Positions 1 through 7,584 of a stretch of 57,977 nt of DNA are shown here, in pieces. Location: positions 1 to 57,977 of IMG/VR virus record IMGVR_UViG_3300006810_000004; one strand, written 5' to 3'. The notes under the pieces were generated by a model. It saw only the letters and a list, made by a program, of their open reading frames with translations, was not told the origin of the DNA and searched no databases. The stretch comes from a virus. The first letter of the stretch is position 1. Every line of letters starts with the position of its first letter. A program made the translations under genes and the position numbers.

Positions 1-94
1 TCTGCAAATGCAGGTACGTCTGCACCTTCTTGGTAACCCCAAATATAGTAATTTGTACTATCTTTAGCTAAAATATTAATTTCAAACAAACCAA
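1..94. repeat. Terminal overlap of circular contig, left copy
   Basis: These 94 bases are identical to 57884-57977. Reading the minus strand off base 1 and continuing at 57883 completes an open frame to a stop at 57877-57879, so the two ends join in frame. The likely meaning is an assembly overlap from a circular or circularly permuted genome. A genuine short terminal repeat is less likely because it lies inside a coding sequence. Confidence 0.95.
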
Positions 95-500
95 AGTCTG
101 TAAGAGTTAAGCTTGAGTTAGAGTTTCCATCTGAATAAACAGATACGTTGTCAGCATTTGAATCTAAGTGAACAATACCGCCAATGAAAAAATTAGTATT
201 ACCAGGTGTTAAAATAATTAAATTTTCTGCTTCTTCTGCAGCTCCACCGTAAATTAATTTGTAAGATTGACCTGCAACCGGGGCAGGTAAAGTAATTGTT
301 CTATTAGCTGCAAGTGCAGGAACTACAAGAGTTCTTCCACTGTCAGTTGCTGCATCAAGAGTTTTGTTTTCATCACCTAGTGCTACAGGTGCATCACCCA
401 TAGTTATAATTTCAGTAATCACTCCTGTAGAAGTGTTTTTACTAACTGTTTTAATTGTGCTTTCAGATCTAACTGGACCTGAAAAAGTTGAATTAGCCAT
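1..500 (-). CDS. Putative virion structural protein, 168 aa, crosses the contig join
   Basis: ATG at 498-500. The frame runs to base 1 and, across the join, to a TAA at 57877-57879, giving 168 aa. The protein starts MANSTFSGPVRSES and ends GADVPAFADQ. It is rich in Thr, Ser, Gly and Asn with alternating hydrophobic residues, as in beta-rich virion proteins, and has no signal peptide or membrane segment. It sits directly after the major capsid gene and is bounded on both sides by UUCG-loop hairpins, so it may be a separately and strongly expressed head or decoration protein. I do not recognise a named family; the structural role is inferred from context. Confidence 0.8.
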   Translation of the reverse strand, partial: MANSTFSGPVRSESTIKTVSKNTSTGVITEIITMGDAPVALGDENKTLDAATDSGRTLVVPALAANRTITLPAPVAGQSYKLIYGGAAEEAENLIILTPGNTNFFIGGIVHLDSNADNVSVYSDGNSNSSLTLTDFGLFEINILAKDSTNYYIWGYQEGADVPAFA

Positions 501-581
501 TTTTATTTACCTCGTAGTTATTTATATACTGTCTCTACGTCGTCTGCTAGGTCAGTCAGTATATTAGTTTTCCTAGTTTTG

Positions 582-603
582 TATGGGGGCCGAAGCCCCC
601 ATA
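582..603 (-). terminator. UUCG-tetraloop hairpin after the major capsid gene
   Basis: A 9-bp stem (582-590 with 595-603) closes a four-base loop that reads UUCG on the minus strand. It lies between the capsid stop (614) and the next gene start (500). No clear T run follows, so it could be a weak terminator, a 3' mRNA stabiliser or an attenuator. Two other hairpins in the window share the same loop and closing bases. Confidence 0.7.
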
Positions 604-613
604 TTAAAGTTTA

Positions 614-814
614 TTATGCTCCAGGGGAACCGAAAATACCTCTAAAGTCTGAGAATCCAAATGAATATCTCTCTCTAGCTTTGTATTTCACGTTGCCTGT
701 TTCAAAGTCGCCTTCCATTTTAGTTTGGATGGCTGCTCTTTGAAAGTGCTTTAACCCGTTAGGTGCATCAGTCTTGATAAAGAACGCGTCTGTATCAGTT
801 AAGTAGTTATTCAC
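614..814 (-). CDS. Major capsid protein, C-terminal part (separated by an in-frame TAA)
   Basis: This segment continues the upstream capsid frame without any shift: after the TAA at 824-826 come codons for G-Y-V, then a GTG at 812-814 that could be taken as a start. It has no convincing ribosome-binding site. The 66 aa from the GTG (NNYLTDTDAFFIKTDAPNG... ending FRGIFGSPGA) look like the normal end of an HK97-fold-type capsid subunit, with 'KYKARERYSFGFSD' just before the C-terminus. I read it as the tail of the capsid gene rather than an independent protein. With one sense codon in place of TAA the whole product would be 301 aa. Confidence 0.75.
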   Translation of the reverse strand: MNNYLTDTDAFFIKTDAPNGLKHFQRAAIQTKMEGDFETGNVKYKARERYSFGFSDFRGIFGSPGA

Positions 815-823
815 TACGTAACC

Positions 824-1519
824 TTATGGAATCATTCCCATGCTTCCAACTGCGTTGATATGGTTATCTGAAGTTCCTACTCTTTGATTAGACTTCATAA
901 GTCTTTCAGCAGTGAATTGAAGATTAACTGGAATAATTAATTTACTACCGTTAAGAGCGACTTTTAAGCCTCTGTCATCAGTAATTCCAGCAATGTCAAT
1001 TAATGCTTGCTCAAGAGATGTCTCGTTAAGATCAGCTGCAGTAGCTAACTCATTCGATACAGTTCCGCCAGTTGTAGGGTGGTCAGTAGCACAAAGCTCT
1101 ATACCATCTCCACCTGTAAAGCTACTGTTAAACGCATTATTTAATACGTTAGCTGCTTTAACTTGCTTGGCGTTACTCATTGAACGGGCTAATGCCTTAG
1201 TGTAACGAGAACTGATTTTGTCATAAAGGTTATCCTCTACGGCTTCCTCAGTAATTGCGAAAGCTAATGCTACAGTTTCGTGTGTATAGCGAGCAGTGAA
1301 AGACTCAGTAGCGTCATCAAAATTAACTGATCCACCTTCTGGTTTTACCTGTGCTGAACCGAAACCGGAAAGCATTACTTCTTCTTCAAATGCACGATCA
1401 GAAGTTTCTGTATCAAAAATTTCTGTGTGCTGGTTTTCATATCGGTCATACTCTAACCCAAACAAAGCGTTAAGGCCTGGTTCAAGTTCTTTGACCAATT
1501 GTGATCTAGATATTGCCAT
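824..1519 (-). CDS. Major capsid protein, N-terminal 231 aa (premature TAA)
   Basis: Begins MAISRSQLVKELEPGLNALF and reads 231 aa to a TAA at 824-826; the same frame then continues 69 more codons. An early acidic segment, a central helix-rich part ('RYTKALARSMSNAKQVKAANVLNNAF') and a late 'SKLIIPVNLQFTAERLM' stretch fit phage major head proteins, and the position after scaffold, with terminase and portal upstream in the same operon, supports the call. The TAA is one substitution from AAA, GAA or CAA. It may be a sequencing or assembly error, a strain polymorphism, or real readthrough giving short and long subunits. A capsid lacking the last quarter would probably not assemble. Confidence 0.85.
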   Translation of the reverse strand: MAISRSQLVKELEPGLNALFGLEYDRYENQHTEIFDTETSDRAFEEEVMLSGFGSAQVKPEGGSVNFDDATESFTARYTHETVALAFAITEEAVEDNLYDKISSRYTKALARSMSNAKQVKAANVLNNAFNSSFTGGDGIELCATDHPTTGGTVSNELATAADLNETSLEQALIDIAGITDDRGLKVALNGSKLIIPVNLQFTAERLMKSNQRVGTSDNHINAVGSMGMIP

Positions 1520-1531
1520 GTTATTCTCCTA

Positions 1532-2098
1532 TTACGCTAATGCTGTGGTTAATAAATAAGAATGCTCACCAGTGTTAGGTATAACGTAAACATTAACGTT
1601 TGCTGCACCTGTATCACTGTTGCTTGGATCCTTAGAAATACCAATTTGTTTAAATTGTCCGGATGTTGTTACTGTAGAAGTATCTAACTCTTGAGTTGAT
1701 CTGCCAGAAAGGTCACTTCCACCTGTATTGACTAGATCAAAACCACCAAAGTTCATAGCTGCTGTACCAGTTCCATCATGTTGGACTTCGAAGACGATTC
1801 TTGGATCGTCGTACACAAATGCAACAATATCAGAAGCATTTGTGCTTGCTGGATAATGATTGCTAAATGTTGGTTTACCAGTAGTAGGGTGTGTGAAAAA
1901 ACATCCACCAAAAATACCTAAAACTACGTTACCTGCTGCTGCGGCTTCAATACCACCAGCAGTCACGGCAAGAACAGCTTGACCTTGATAGATCGATGTG
2001 CCGTAGTTCGCTGCAATTTTGTATTCGTTTGTTCTTACTTCCCCACCACTAAGATGTCTTACCGGTTTAAAACCGAAAGCTGCGTCTTTATTTGCCAT
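1532..2098 (-). CDS. Putative head decoration or minor capsid protein
   Basis: 188 aa, starting MANKDAAFGFKPVRHLSGGE. Gly, Ala, Thr and Asn dominate; the protein looks mostly beta, without membrane segments. It ends 12 bases before the capsid gene and follows a 160-aa protein after the scaffold. Small beta-rich proteins of this kind next to the capsid gene are often head decoration or stabilisation proteins. That role is inferred from position; no catalytic motif is visible. Confidence 0.75.
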   Translation of the reverse strand: MANKDAAFGFKPVRHLSGGEVRTNEYKIAANYGTSIYQGQAVLAVTAGGIEAAAAGNVVLGIFGGCFFTHPTTGKPTFSNHYPASTNASDIVAFVYDDPRIVFEVQHDGTGTAAMNFGGFDLVNTGGSDLSGRSTQELDTSTVTTSGQFKQIGISKDPSNSDTGAANVNVYVIPNTGEHSYLLTTALA

Positions 2099-2144
2099 CT
2101 TGTTATGTCTCCATTTATATAGTTAGTCCGATGGCAGAAAAAAT

Positions 2145-2627
2145 TTAATCGTCTTTTCTGTTACCACCGAAGGTTACACGACTTTGCCTTTCAGGTTTAC
2201 TGATTGGCATACTAGGGTGTTGTTCTCTTAAGAGATCGTTTTCTAAAGCTGTTTCCTTATCTCGTGTTTGTTGTTCGAAATAAGCTTTACGCTCTGCTAC
2301 GATTTCTTCTGGAATCTTAGCTAGTATTAAACCACCAACTCCTATTACACCTTTATATTTGCCTTCCTGTATAGTTGGATATGAAGCTGAATGAGCATCT
2401 GCTCTTACAAGTTCAAAGCCTTCTCTTAATCGAGCAGAAAGATTTTTGTTATCTTCTTGCCCTAAAGTTTCGGCTCTTATCCATCTGTGTTTATACCCAT
2501 CTGGTGCAGGCGGTGCATCAAGTGATGACGGGGGTGCCCAAGGTTTCCTTCGAGTCGTTTGTTCTCTGGATTGAGCAGCGCGTGGAGTCTTATTGTTTGT
2601 TTCTTTTGTTATATCATTCATATGCAT
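2145..2627 (-). CDS. Hypothetical protein between scaffold and head-decoration genes
   Basis: 160 aa, hydrophilic. Its ATG overlaps the scaffold stop as TAATG (2627), implying translational coupling; a second ATG two codons later (2621) is also possible. The N-terminal ~35 residues are basic and Pro-rich; the middle (about 40-115) contains 'GYKHRWIRAETLGQEDNKN' and a 'GVIGVGGLILAKIPEEI' strand; the end is charged and probably helical. I recognise no domain. Its place in the head operon suggests a capsid-assembly or minor head role. Confidence 0.7.
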   Translation of the reverse strand: MHMNDITKETNNKTPRAAQSREQTTRRKPWAPPSSLDAPPAPDGYKHRWIRAETLGQEDNKNLSARLREGFELVRADAHSASYPTIQEGKYKGVIGVGGLILAKIPEEIVAERKAYFEQQTRDKETALENDLLREQHPSMPISKPERQSRVTFGGNRKDD

Positions 2628-3571
2628 TACTCCTTCACGTATTTCGCATATTCTTCTAGTGGCACACCTAATTTTTTAGCTATTGCTACCTGAGAGGGTG
2701 TGAGTCTAACAGTTTTGCGTCCAGTTCTTGAGGTCCTAGTAGCGGATGCAACAGTCTGAACGGGTTTGTTGCTTCCCTGGACTTCCCCACCATCATTAAA
2801 TTTGTGAGGGAATTCTGTTCTGATGCGTTTATCAACTTCATCATAATACTCATCTGAAGTAGGATCATATCCTTCTTGTTCGACAAGTTTTTTGTGGATA
2901 CCGAATGAAGCATAAGTCATTGTTTCATCTTTACCAAACCATTCGTTCTTTTCAGCCCAAGCTTCAGCACGAGGGTCTGGTTTCGGTGTCGCTACATTAT
3001 TTTGTACAGGTTGTTGCACTACTTGTCCAGCGTTATCTGCTTGATCAGCGGTGGTTTTTCTTTGTACTTCAGTAGCTTTAATACGTTCTTCTTCAATTGC
3101 TAACTTAGCAAGAAGCTGATTAGCACTTACTTGAGCATCAATATCTCCTTTAGCTACAGCATTTTTTAAATTGTTTTTTGCTGATTCTAATTGAGATTGT
3201 ACTCTTCCTGTAAACTCATTAACGTATCCGTCATCTAATTCTTTAAATTTACCTTCAAGAGAATCTTTTTCTTCTTTAATCTTTTGAGCAAACTGAACTG
3301 CCGCTTGTTCTCTTCGTTCTGCTTCACGAATTTTATAAGTTAAACGATCAATTCTTTTTTTAACTCCATCGCTATATTCTTCTCTTTCGTCTTTTACTTC
3401 TTCTTTAGCTTCAGTGTTTTCTTTTACTTCAATTGCTTCTGATTTTGTTTCTTCAACTTTAGAAACATTTTCTTTATCTTTTAACTCAATATCAACAGAG
3501 TCTCCTCCGGTATCTAATTCTACCATAGGGTCTGCCTTATTGGTTTCTATTTGTGTTTGTGGTTGTTGCAT
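2627..3571 (-). CDS. Capsid scaffolding protein (putative)
   Basis: 314 aa, strongly acidic in the first ~70 residues (VELDTGGDSVDIELKDKE...), with a long predicted coiled coil from about residue 70 to 180 (RIDRLTYKIREAERREQ and on), then a Gln/Pro linker and a basic C-terminal segment near 'RTSRTGRKTVRLTPSQVA'. An acidic, coiled-coil, low-aromatic protein with a basic C-terminal clamp directly upstream of head genes is typical of phage scaffolding proteins. A 'FNDGGEVQG' stretch matches the Gly-Gly box seen in other virion-module proteins here. The call rests on architecture and gene order. Confidence 0.75.
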   Translation of the reverse strand: MQQPQTQIETNKADPMVELDTGGDSVDIELKDKENVSKVEETKSEAIEVKENTEAKEEVKDEREEYSDGVKKRIDRLTYKIREAERREQAAVQFAQKIKEEKDSLEGKFKELDDGYVNEFTGRVQSQLESAKNNLKNAVAKGDIDAQVSANQLLAKLAIEEERIKATEVQRKTTADQADNAGQVVQQPVQNNVATPKPDPRAEAWAEKNEWFGKDETMTYASFGIHKKLVEQEGYDPTSDEYYDEVDKRIRTEFPHKFNDGGEVQGSNKPVQTVASATRTSRTGRKTVRLTPSQVAIAKKLGVPLEEYAKYVKE

Positions 3572-3586
3572 GGTAATCCTTCCATG

Positions 3587-4006
3587 TTAGTGAGTTACTG
3601 CTGATAAAATATCTTCCGGACTATTTACTGTCCCTAGTATTTCATCATCATTAAGTATGCGCAATTCTCCTCCATCTATATTAAGACGAGAACCAGCGTA
3701 TCGGGCAAAAATCACCCAATCTTTTTCTTTGCACCAAGGTCCGTTTGGATATTTAATTTTATCATCATAAGCATCTGGTCCAACAGCCATAACTAAACCT
3801 ACGTTAGTTGCAATCTGACTATCTTCTACAGTTTTATCTGATAATAAAATACCGCCTTTAGTTTTACTTTTAACTTTGTAAGGTAATACTAAAATACGCC
3901 ATCCTGTTGGTACGGGTAATTTTGATTTTTCTAAGACTTCTTCTTGTTCGGCTTTTTCTTTCGCACGTCTTTTAGCAACGTGCTCTGGTAGTATTAAGTT
4001 AGTCAT
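3587..4006 (-). CDS. GroES-like (Cpn10) co-chaperonin
   Basis: 139 aa. After a charged ~28-residue N-terminal extension the sequence follows the Cpn10 plan: 'PTGWRILVLPYKVKSKTKGG' (beta strands leading to the mobile-loop region, 'TKGGILLSD'), then 'VGLVMAVGPDAY', 'KEKDWVIFARYAGSRLNIDG', and 'LRILNDDEILGTV'. Cpn10 rings cap GroEL and assist folding; phage versions (T4 gp31 type) adapt host GroEL to fold capsid proteins. The position directly upstream of scaffold and capsid genes supports that role. No GroEL partner is encoded in the window, so the host chaperonin would be used. The start overlaps the previous gene end by 8 bases. Confidence 0.85.
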   Translation of the reverse strand: MTNLILPEHVAKRRAKEKAEQEEVLEKSKLPVPTGWRILVLPYKVKSKTKGGILLSDKTVEDSQIATNVGLVMAVGPDAYDDKIKYPNGPWCKEKDWVIFARYAGSRLNIDGGELRILNDDEILGTVNSPEDILSAVTH

Positions 4007-4196
4007 TTTGCTCCTGTTTCTTTTTTAGCAGGTCCGAGAGTTCCTGTTCTAAGTAGTTTAATGTATCAAGTTGACCTAAATGATTTTGATAATCATTCCA
4101 GTCCTTGACTTGATTACTAATTATTATATCAGTAATTTGTTTTTGTCTAGTTCTAATTAAACGAAACATTTTGTCCGCTAAATAAATACTATCCAT
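3999..4196 (-). CDS. Small hypothetical protein, helical
   Basis: 65 aa, starting MDSIYLADKMFRLIRTRQKQ, charged and probably all helical. Its ATG overlaps the holin stop (TAATG) and its end overlaps the GroES gene start. No membrane segment or known motif. In this holin-to-GroES stretch it could be a lysis regulator or a head-assembly helper; the sequence does not decide. Confidence 0.65.
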   Translation of the reverse strand: MDSIYLADKMFRLIRTRQKQITDIIISNQVKDWNDYQNHLGQLDTLNYLEQELSDLLKKKQEQND

Positions 4197-4582
4197 TATT
4201 TTTTAAACAGCTTTGCAGCTCCTTGTGCTCCCTTAATACCAAAACTGGCAGAAATCGCAATATATAATAAATTGTGATAATACGATGGTAAATCTTGTAA
4301 GGCGAGAAAGCCTTTATGAATATGTTCTTGCCAAGGCGTGAATACTAATACGGCAGGTAAAAGTAAAACTATTAAACTTACCTCGTCTTTCCACGATCCT
4401 TTCATTTGGTCTACTGCAGATGCTTCCCAAGCAACTTTACCTGCGATTTGATCTTCTTTTAATTTCTGAGTTGCTTTTATAGTTGTAAGTTTTAATTCTG
4501 TCTTAGCTTTTTTAGTTTCTATGTATCCACTGACGGCGTTGCTAGCAACGCCCATCAATGGTTTTAATAAAAGAGATAACAT
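4196..4582 (-). CDS. Holin, 3-TM GTA-release type
   Basis: 128 aa. The first ~20 residues (MLSLLLKPLMGVASNAVSGYI) are hydrophobic or amphipathic, followed by a charged helix to about residue 55, then 'AWEASAVDQMKGSWKDEVSL' and membrane segments around residues 69-86 and 105-122. The 'WEAS...SWKDE' signature before the membrane helices is what I associate with the Holin_3TMs family found in gene-transfer agents and marine phages. It would make the inner-membrane lesion that releases the endolysin; the lysozyme gene lies far away at 18364. It follows a 41-aa membrane peptide with TAATG overlap. Confidence 0.75.
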   Translation of the reverse strand: MLSLLLKPLMGVASNAVSGYIETKKAKTELKLTTIKATQKLKEDQIAGKVAWEASAVDQMKGSWKDEVSLIVLLLPAVLVFTPWQEHIHKGFLALQDLPSYYHNLLYIAISASFGIKGAQGAAKLFKK

Positions 4583-4707
4583 TAACTAAGTATCTTTGAT
4601 AAGATTACTACAACGACTACAGCAACAACACCGGCTTTAATCCAGTCTGACATACCCCAGTCATTCCATTCTTTAATCCATCCCCAAATATCTTTTAATA
4701 GTTTCAT
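4582..4707 (-). CDS. Small single-TM membrane protein next to the holin
   Basis: 41 aa starting MKLLKDIWGWIKEWNDWGMS. The N-terminal half is amphipathic and Trp-rich (five Trp by residue 22), followed by one hydrophobic helix (AGVVAVVVVVILSKIL). The stop overlaps the holin ATG as TAATG, so the two are probably translated together. Size and topology fit a holin partner or antiholin; no family was recognised. Confidence 0.65.
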   Translation of the reverse strand: MKLLKDIWGWIKEWNDWGMSDWIKAGVVAVVVVVILSKILS

Positions 4708-4712
4708 TTTAC

Positions 4713-4751
4713 TTACCTTCCTAAACACTGACCATCACAACATTCACACAT
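4713..4751 (-). CDS. Candidate 12-aa cysteine-rich microprotein (MCECCDGQCLGR)
   Basis: A 12-codon reading frame with four Cys (C2, C4, C5, C9) preceded by a very strong Shine-Dalgarno-like run, GAGGAGGAACTGAT directly before ATG. The next gene starts 5 bases after its TAA. Such a strong site before such a short frame is unlikely to be idle: it may encode a metal- or thiol-binding peptide, or act as a leader that feeds ribosomes to the downstream membrane-protein genes. Coding status is inference. Confidence 0.45.
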   Translation of the reverse strand: MCECCDGQCLGR

Positions 4752-4764
4752 ATCAGTTCCTCCT

Positions 4765-4983
4765 CTAATGAACAGTTACTCTTGCATATGACACTTCTGC
4801 ATCATTTGCAAATAATTCTAACATTGTTTTTGTTTCTTTCACACCTAAATTATCCTGATAAATTTTCTTAGCAGCTACAATTAAAGCAGCACTAAGTAAT
4901 AAAGGATCTCCTACGTATTGTTCAATAAACTCATCTACTTCATCTAATGCCGATTGTTGTTCAATCATAGTTTTCTTTATCAT
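4765..4983 (-). CDS. Small hypothetical protein
   Basis: 72 aa, starting MIKKTMIEQQSALDEVDEFI; ATG follows the stop of the previous gene directly. It has an acidic N-terminal helix and a hydrophobic 'PLLLSAALIVAAKKIYQ' helix at about 27-43 that is too interrupted to be a sure membrane span. No family recognised. It lies in the portal-to-holin stretch of the head operon. Confidence 0.7.
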   Translation of the reverse strand: MIKKTMIEQQSALDEVDEFIEQYVGDPLLLSAALIVAAKKIYQDNLGVKETKTMLELFANDAEVSYARVTVH

Positions 4984-5172
4984 TTATTTACCTTTTGATT
5001 TTTTACCTGCTTTTTTCTTATTTATCATACCGCCATCTTTAGCATAAGTAGGTACGGAGGTTCCTTGTAGCTTTTTCTTTACATTTTTAACATTATCTAC
5101 TTTAAATCCCATTTTTTTTCCATATTTTTTCTTTAGTGCTTTTCTTAAGCTTGCGGACATTCCATTTGACAT
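4984..5172 (-). CDS. Small Lys-rich protein with Gly-Gly box
   Basis: 62 aa, very basic (KALKKKYGKK; NKKKAGKKSKGK at the end). Residues 45-50 read K-D-G-G-M-I, a copy of the short Gly-Gly box found in many proteins of this virion module. It lies three bases after the portal gene. Charge and context suggest a DNA- or head-associated minor protein; function unknown. Confidence 0.7.
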   Translation of the reverse strand: MSNGMSASLRKALKKKYGKKMGFKVDNVKNVKKKLQGTSVPTYAKDGGMINKKKAGKKSKGK

Positions 5173-5175
5173 ATT

Positions 5176-7584
5176 TTAACCTCTTTTCCCTGCTAAAGCA
5201 GTTTCAGAACGCAACATTGCTATATCTTCTTCACTTTTTAGCTTCTCTTGTTCTGCTTGATCCTTTTGTTCTAGTTTTTCTCCCTCAAAACCTAGCTTTG
5301 CAACGTCTAATTGTATTTTTTGCTCTGCTAATTGTCTATTTTGGTCAATTTCTTGTGCTCTTAAGTTAATTTCTTGTTGTTTTAGGTCAATAAGAGGGTC
5401 TTCGTCTTTTCTATTCATAAAGTCTTGCTCTTCAGCAACCATATCGTTAGTCATTTCAGTAATTTTATCTGCAATTTCCTTCTCATTCTGCATTTGGAAC
5501 TGCTGCATTAACTCTGGAGGTAGTTGACCACCGAATTGCGCTGCTTGTTCTTCCATAAGTGGAGCATTCTTTGCTTCAATCTCTTCTCTTGCCATTAATG
5601 ATATATGTTCTGATATATGAGATTGCAAGACACCCATTGTAGGAGGGTTGTTAGCAACTAAAAAGGAACTCATAAACGCTCTGTGAGCATTAATGTGTGC
5701 TTCGTGTGCCTGACCAGGAAAGGCTTGAAGTTTCATCATCTGTAAAGCCTTAGAATTCTCCATACCGGGATCTTCAGGTTGCGGTTGAGCAGGTTTTTGT
5801 AATAATTTGTCTACATCTCTTACTCCTAGTGCATCATACATACGTCTGTAAGCTTCATACATGTTGTGCATTTCAGGATTAGAAGTTGCCATTTGTAATT
5901 GCGTTTGAGCAAGGGTAACTCTTTGAGACATAGAGAATATATTTGGATCTGATACAGGTAAGATATCTACTCTCTCATCAAAGTCTGCTTGTTTAATTGT
6001 TCTGTTACCACCTAAAACTGCATAAGGATATTCCTGTGGAAGACTCTCAGCAAAAACTTTTGCTAGTAATTTAAACTCTAACTTTTGTCCGTGGTGTAAT
6101 CTTTTATGAATAGCATTCATAACTTTTGTACCACGTTCCATGATAGCCATGGTAGTACCAACAGGATTAGCTTGTGAACCTTCGCCCATCTTGTTATCTG
6201 CAATCGAAGCAAATCTTCTACCTGCATCTACAACAAATCCTAGTAGTGCAAATAAAGTTTGACTTGGCTCTTTATAAGGAATCAACATTAAGGATTCACG
6301 AATAGCACCACCCGGTGCATCTACATCTCTAAACTCACCAGGCTGTAAAGGTTGATCGTCATCTCTAACTCTAAGTCCTCTCGCTTTAAAACCTGCAGGT
6401 AAGTTTGATAAGGTACCAGCATCAATAAGTTGTCTAAGCGCAGACGTTGCTGTTCTTGATAGACCACCCAACATATGAATAAGACCAAAGCCATAAAATC
6501 CAAGACCCGGTAAAAATTTATAATGAACAAAGTATTGTATTTTTTTACGAAGAGGATCACCTTCTTTGTAGTTTCTATATATAGCTAAAACTTTGCCAGA
6601 CCCTTCATCAATAGTTACAACATAAGGAAGTCTAATACCTGTAGGCTCTCCTGTTTTTTGATCTTTATCTTCAAAGCCAATTATGTCTAAGTCACAGTGA
6701 AATTCTAAAATAGAAATCTCTTCTGCATTGAGAGGCTTATCGACTCCATCTAACTCGTTGTATTTATCTTGAGCATCGGATACAGAATCATCATAAGATG
6801 TTTGAATATCTATATCTCTATATAGTCCACTGAACTGTTTCTTACGTAACTCATTGCTCATCATCTTCACAACGTGCACAAGTCTTTCACAAGAATTTAA
6901 ATCTGTAGTTCCGTAAGGTACAACAACTTCTTCTGCAGGTACAAATTTAGAAACTGCTCTTCCTCTAACTTCATCGTAATAAACTTTTTTGAAGGCACTT
7001 CCGGCTAACGGTAAATGAAATAACATTTGATCTAAATCTTGATCGTACTCTTCCATCTCATAAGAGATTTGATAGTTCATAAATTCTTTAACACGTTGCG
7101 ATTGTGCTTCTGACTCAGGAGTTATCTCTCCTACAATTTGTGTACGAACAGGTCCTTCTGGTGGTAGTAGTTCTTTGTAAGCTTGCGCTTGAAATTGTGT
7201 TACTGTTTCTGCAAGGAGAGGATGAGTAACACCTGATGCGTTAGCAAAAGGTTTTGTTCTATCTTCATATTTAAATCCTAATAAGTCTAATCCATCTGTA
7301 TAAGTTTTTAACCAATCACTACGAGCATCTTTATCGTGGTCATAGTCACTTGTAAGACTTGATGAGATTTGACTTAGTTCACCGTCTTCTAAAAGTTCTG
7401 CAAGGTTAGCGTAGAATGTTTCTTGGTCCGCGGCCTCTGGAGCAGGGTTCACGATCGCCGAACCATCGTCCAGCATCATCGCACCAGCTTCCATCTCAAC
7501 CCCAGGAAGTTCTATTTGAGATTCGTTACCTGCCTCTATTTCTAATTCTATATCTTCGGTAGGGTTGTTTTTTTCTATAGCCAT
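5176..7584 (-). CDS. Portal protein (podovirus-like, 802 aa)
   Basis: Long portal with an acidic N-terminus and 'DWLKTYTDGLDLLGFKYEDR' and 'PFANASGVTHPLLAETVTQF' in the first ~130 residues, the wing/stem core in the middle ('HLPLAGSAFKKVYYDEVRG', 'KIQYFVHYKFLPGLGFYGFG'), and a long Gln/Glu-rich helical barrel region to the C-terminus. It forms the dodecameric DNA gate at one capsid vertex and docks terminase and the tail adaptor. The length matches the long P22-like portals of short-tailed phages. It overlaps the upstream gene by one base. 'NPVGTTMAIMERGTKVMNAI' is a conserved-looking patch in the crown-proximal part. Confidence 0.9.
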   Translation of the reverse strand: MAIEKNNPTEDIELEIEAGNESQIELPGVEMEAGAMMLDDGSAIVNPAPEAADQETFYANLAELLEDGELSQISSSLTSDYDHDKDARSDWLKTYTDGLDLLGFKYEDRTKPFANASGVTHPLLAETVTQFQAQAYKELLPPEGPVRTQIVGEITPESEAQSQRVKEFMNYQISYEMEEYDQDLDQMLFHLPLAGSAFKKVYYDEVRGRAVSKFVPAEEVVVPYGTTDLNSCERLVHVVKMMSNELRKKQFSGLYRDIDIQTSYDDSVSDAQDKYNELDGVDKPLNAEEISILEFHCDLDIIGFEDKDQKTGEPTGIRLPYVVTIDEGSGKVLAIYRNYKEGDPLRKKIQYFVHYKFLPGLGFYGFGLIHMLGGLSRTATSALRQLIDAGTLSNLPAGFKARGLRVRDDDQPLQPGEFRDVDAPGGAIRESLMLIPYKEPSQTLFALLGFVVDAGRRFASIADNKMGEGSQANPVGTTMAIMERGTKVMNAIHKRLHHGQKLEFKLLAKVFAESLPQEYPYAVLGGNRTIKQADFDERVDILPVSDPNIFSMSQRVTLAQTQLQMATSNPEMHNMYEAYRRMYDALGVRDVDKLLQKPAQPQPEDPGMENSKALQMMKLQAFPGQAHEAHINAHRAFMSSFLVANNPPTMGVLQSHISEHISLMAREEIEAKNAPLMEEQAAQFGGQLPPELMQQFQMQNEKEIADKITEMTNDMVAEEQDFMNRKDEDPLIDLKQQEINLRAQEIDQNRQLAEQKIQLDVAKLGFEGEKLEQKDQAEQEKLKSEEDIAMLRSETALAGKRG

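Noticed and set aside
1-94. Short direct terminal repeat of a linear genome
   Set aside because: The repeat lies inside an intact coding frame that closes only on circularisation; an assembly overlap explains it better.
614-1519. Genome-wide recoding of TAA or TAG
   Set aside because: Most genes end cleanly in TAA or TAG with tight TAATG coupling, so a reassigned code is not supported; only two isolated in-frame stops were found.
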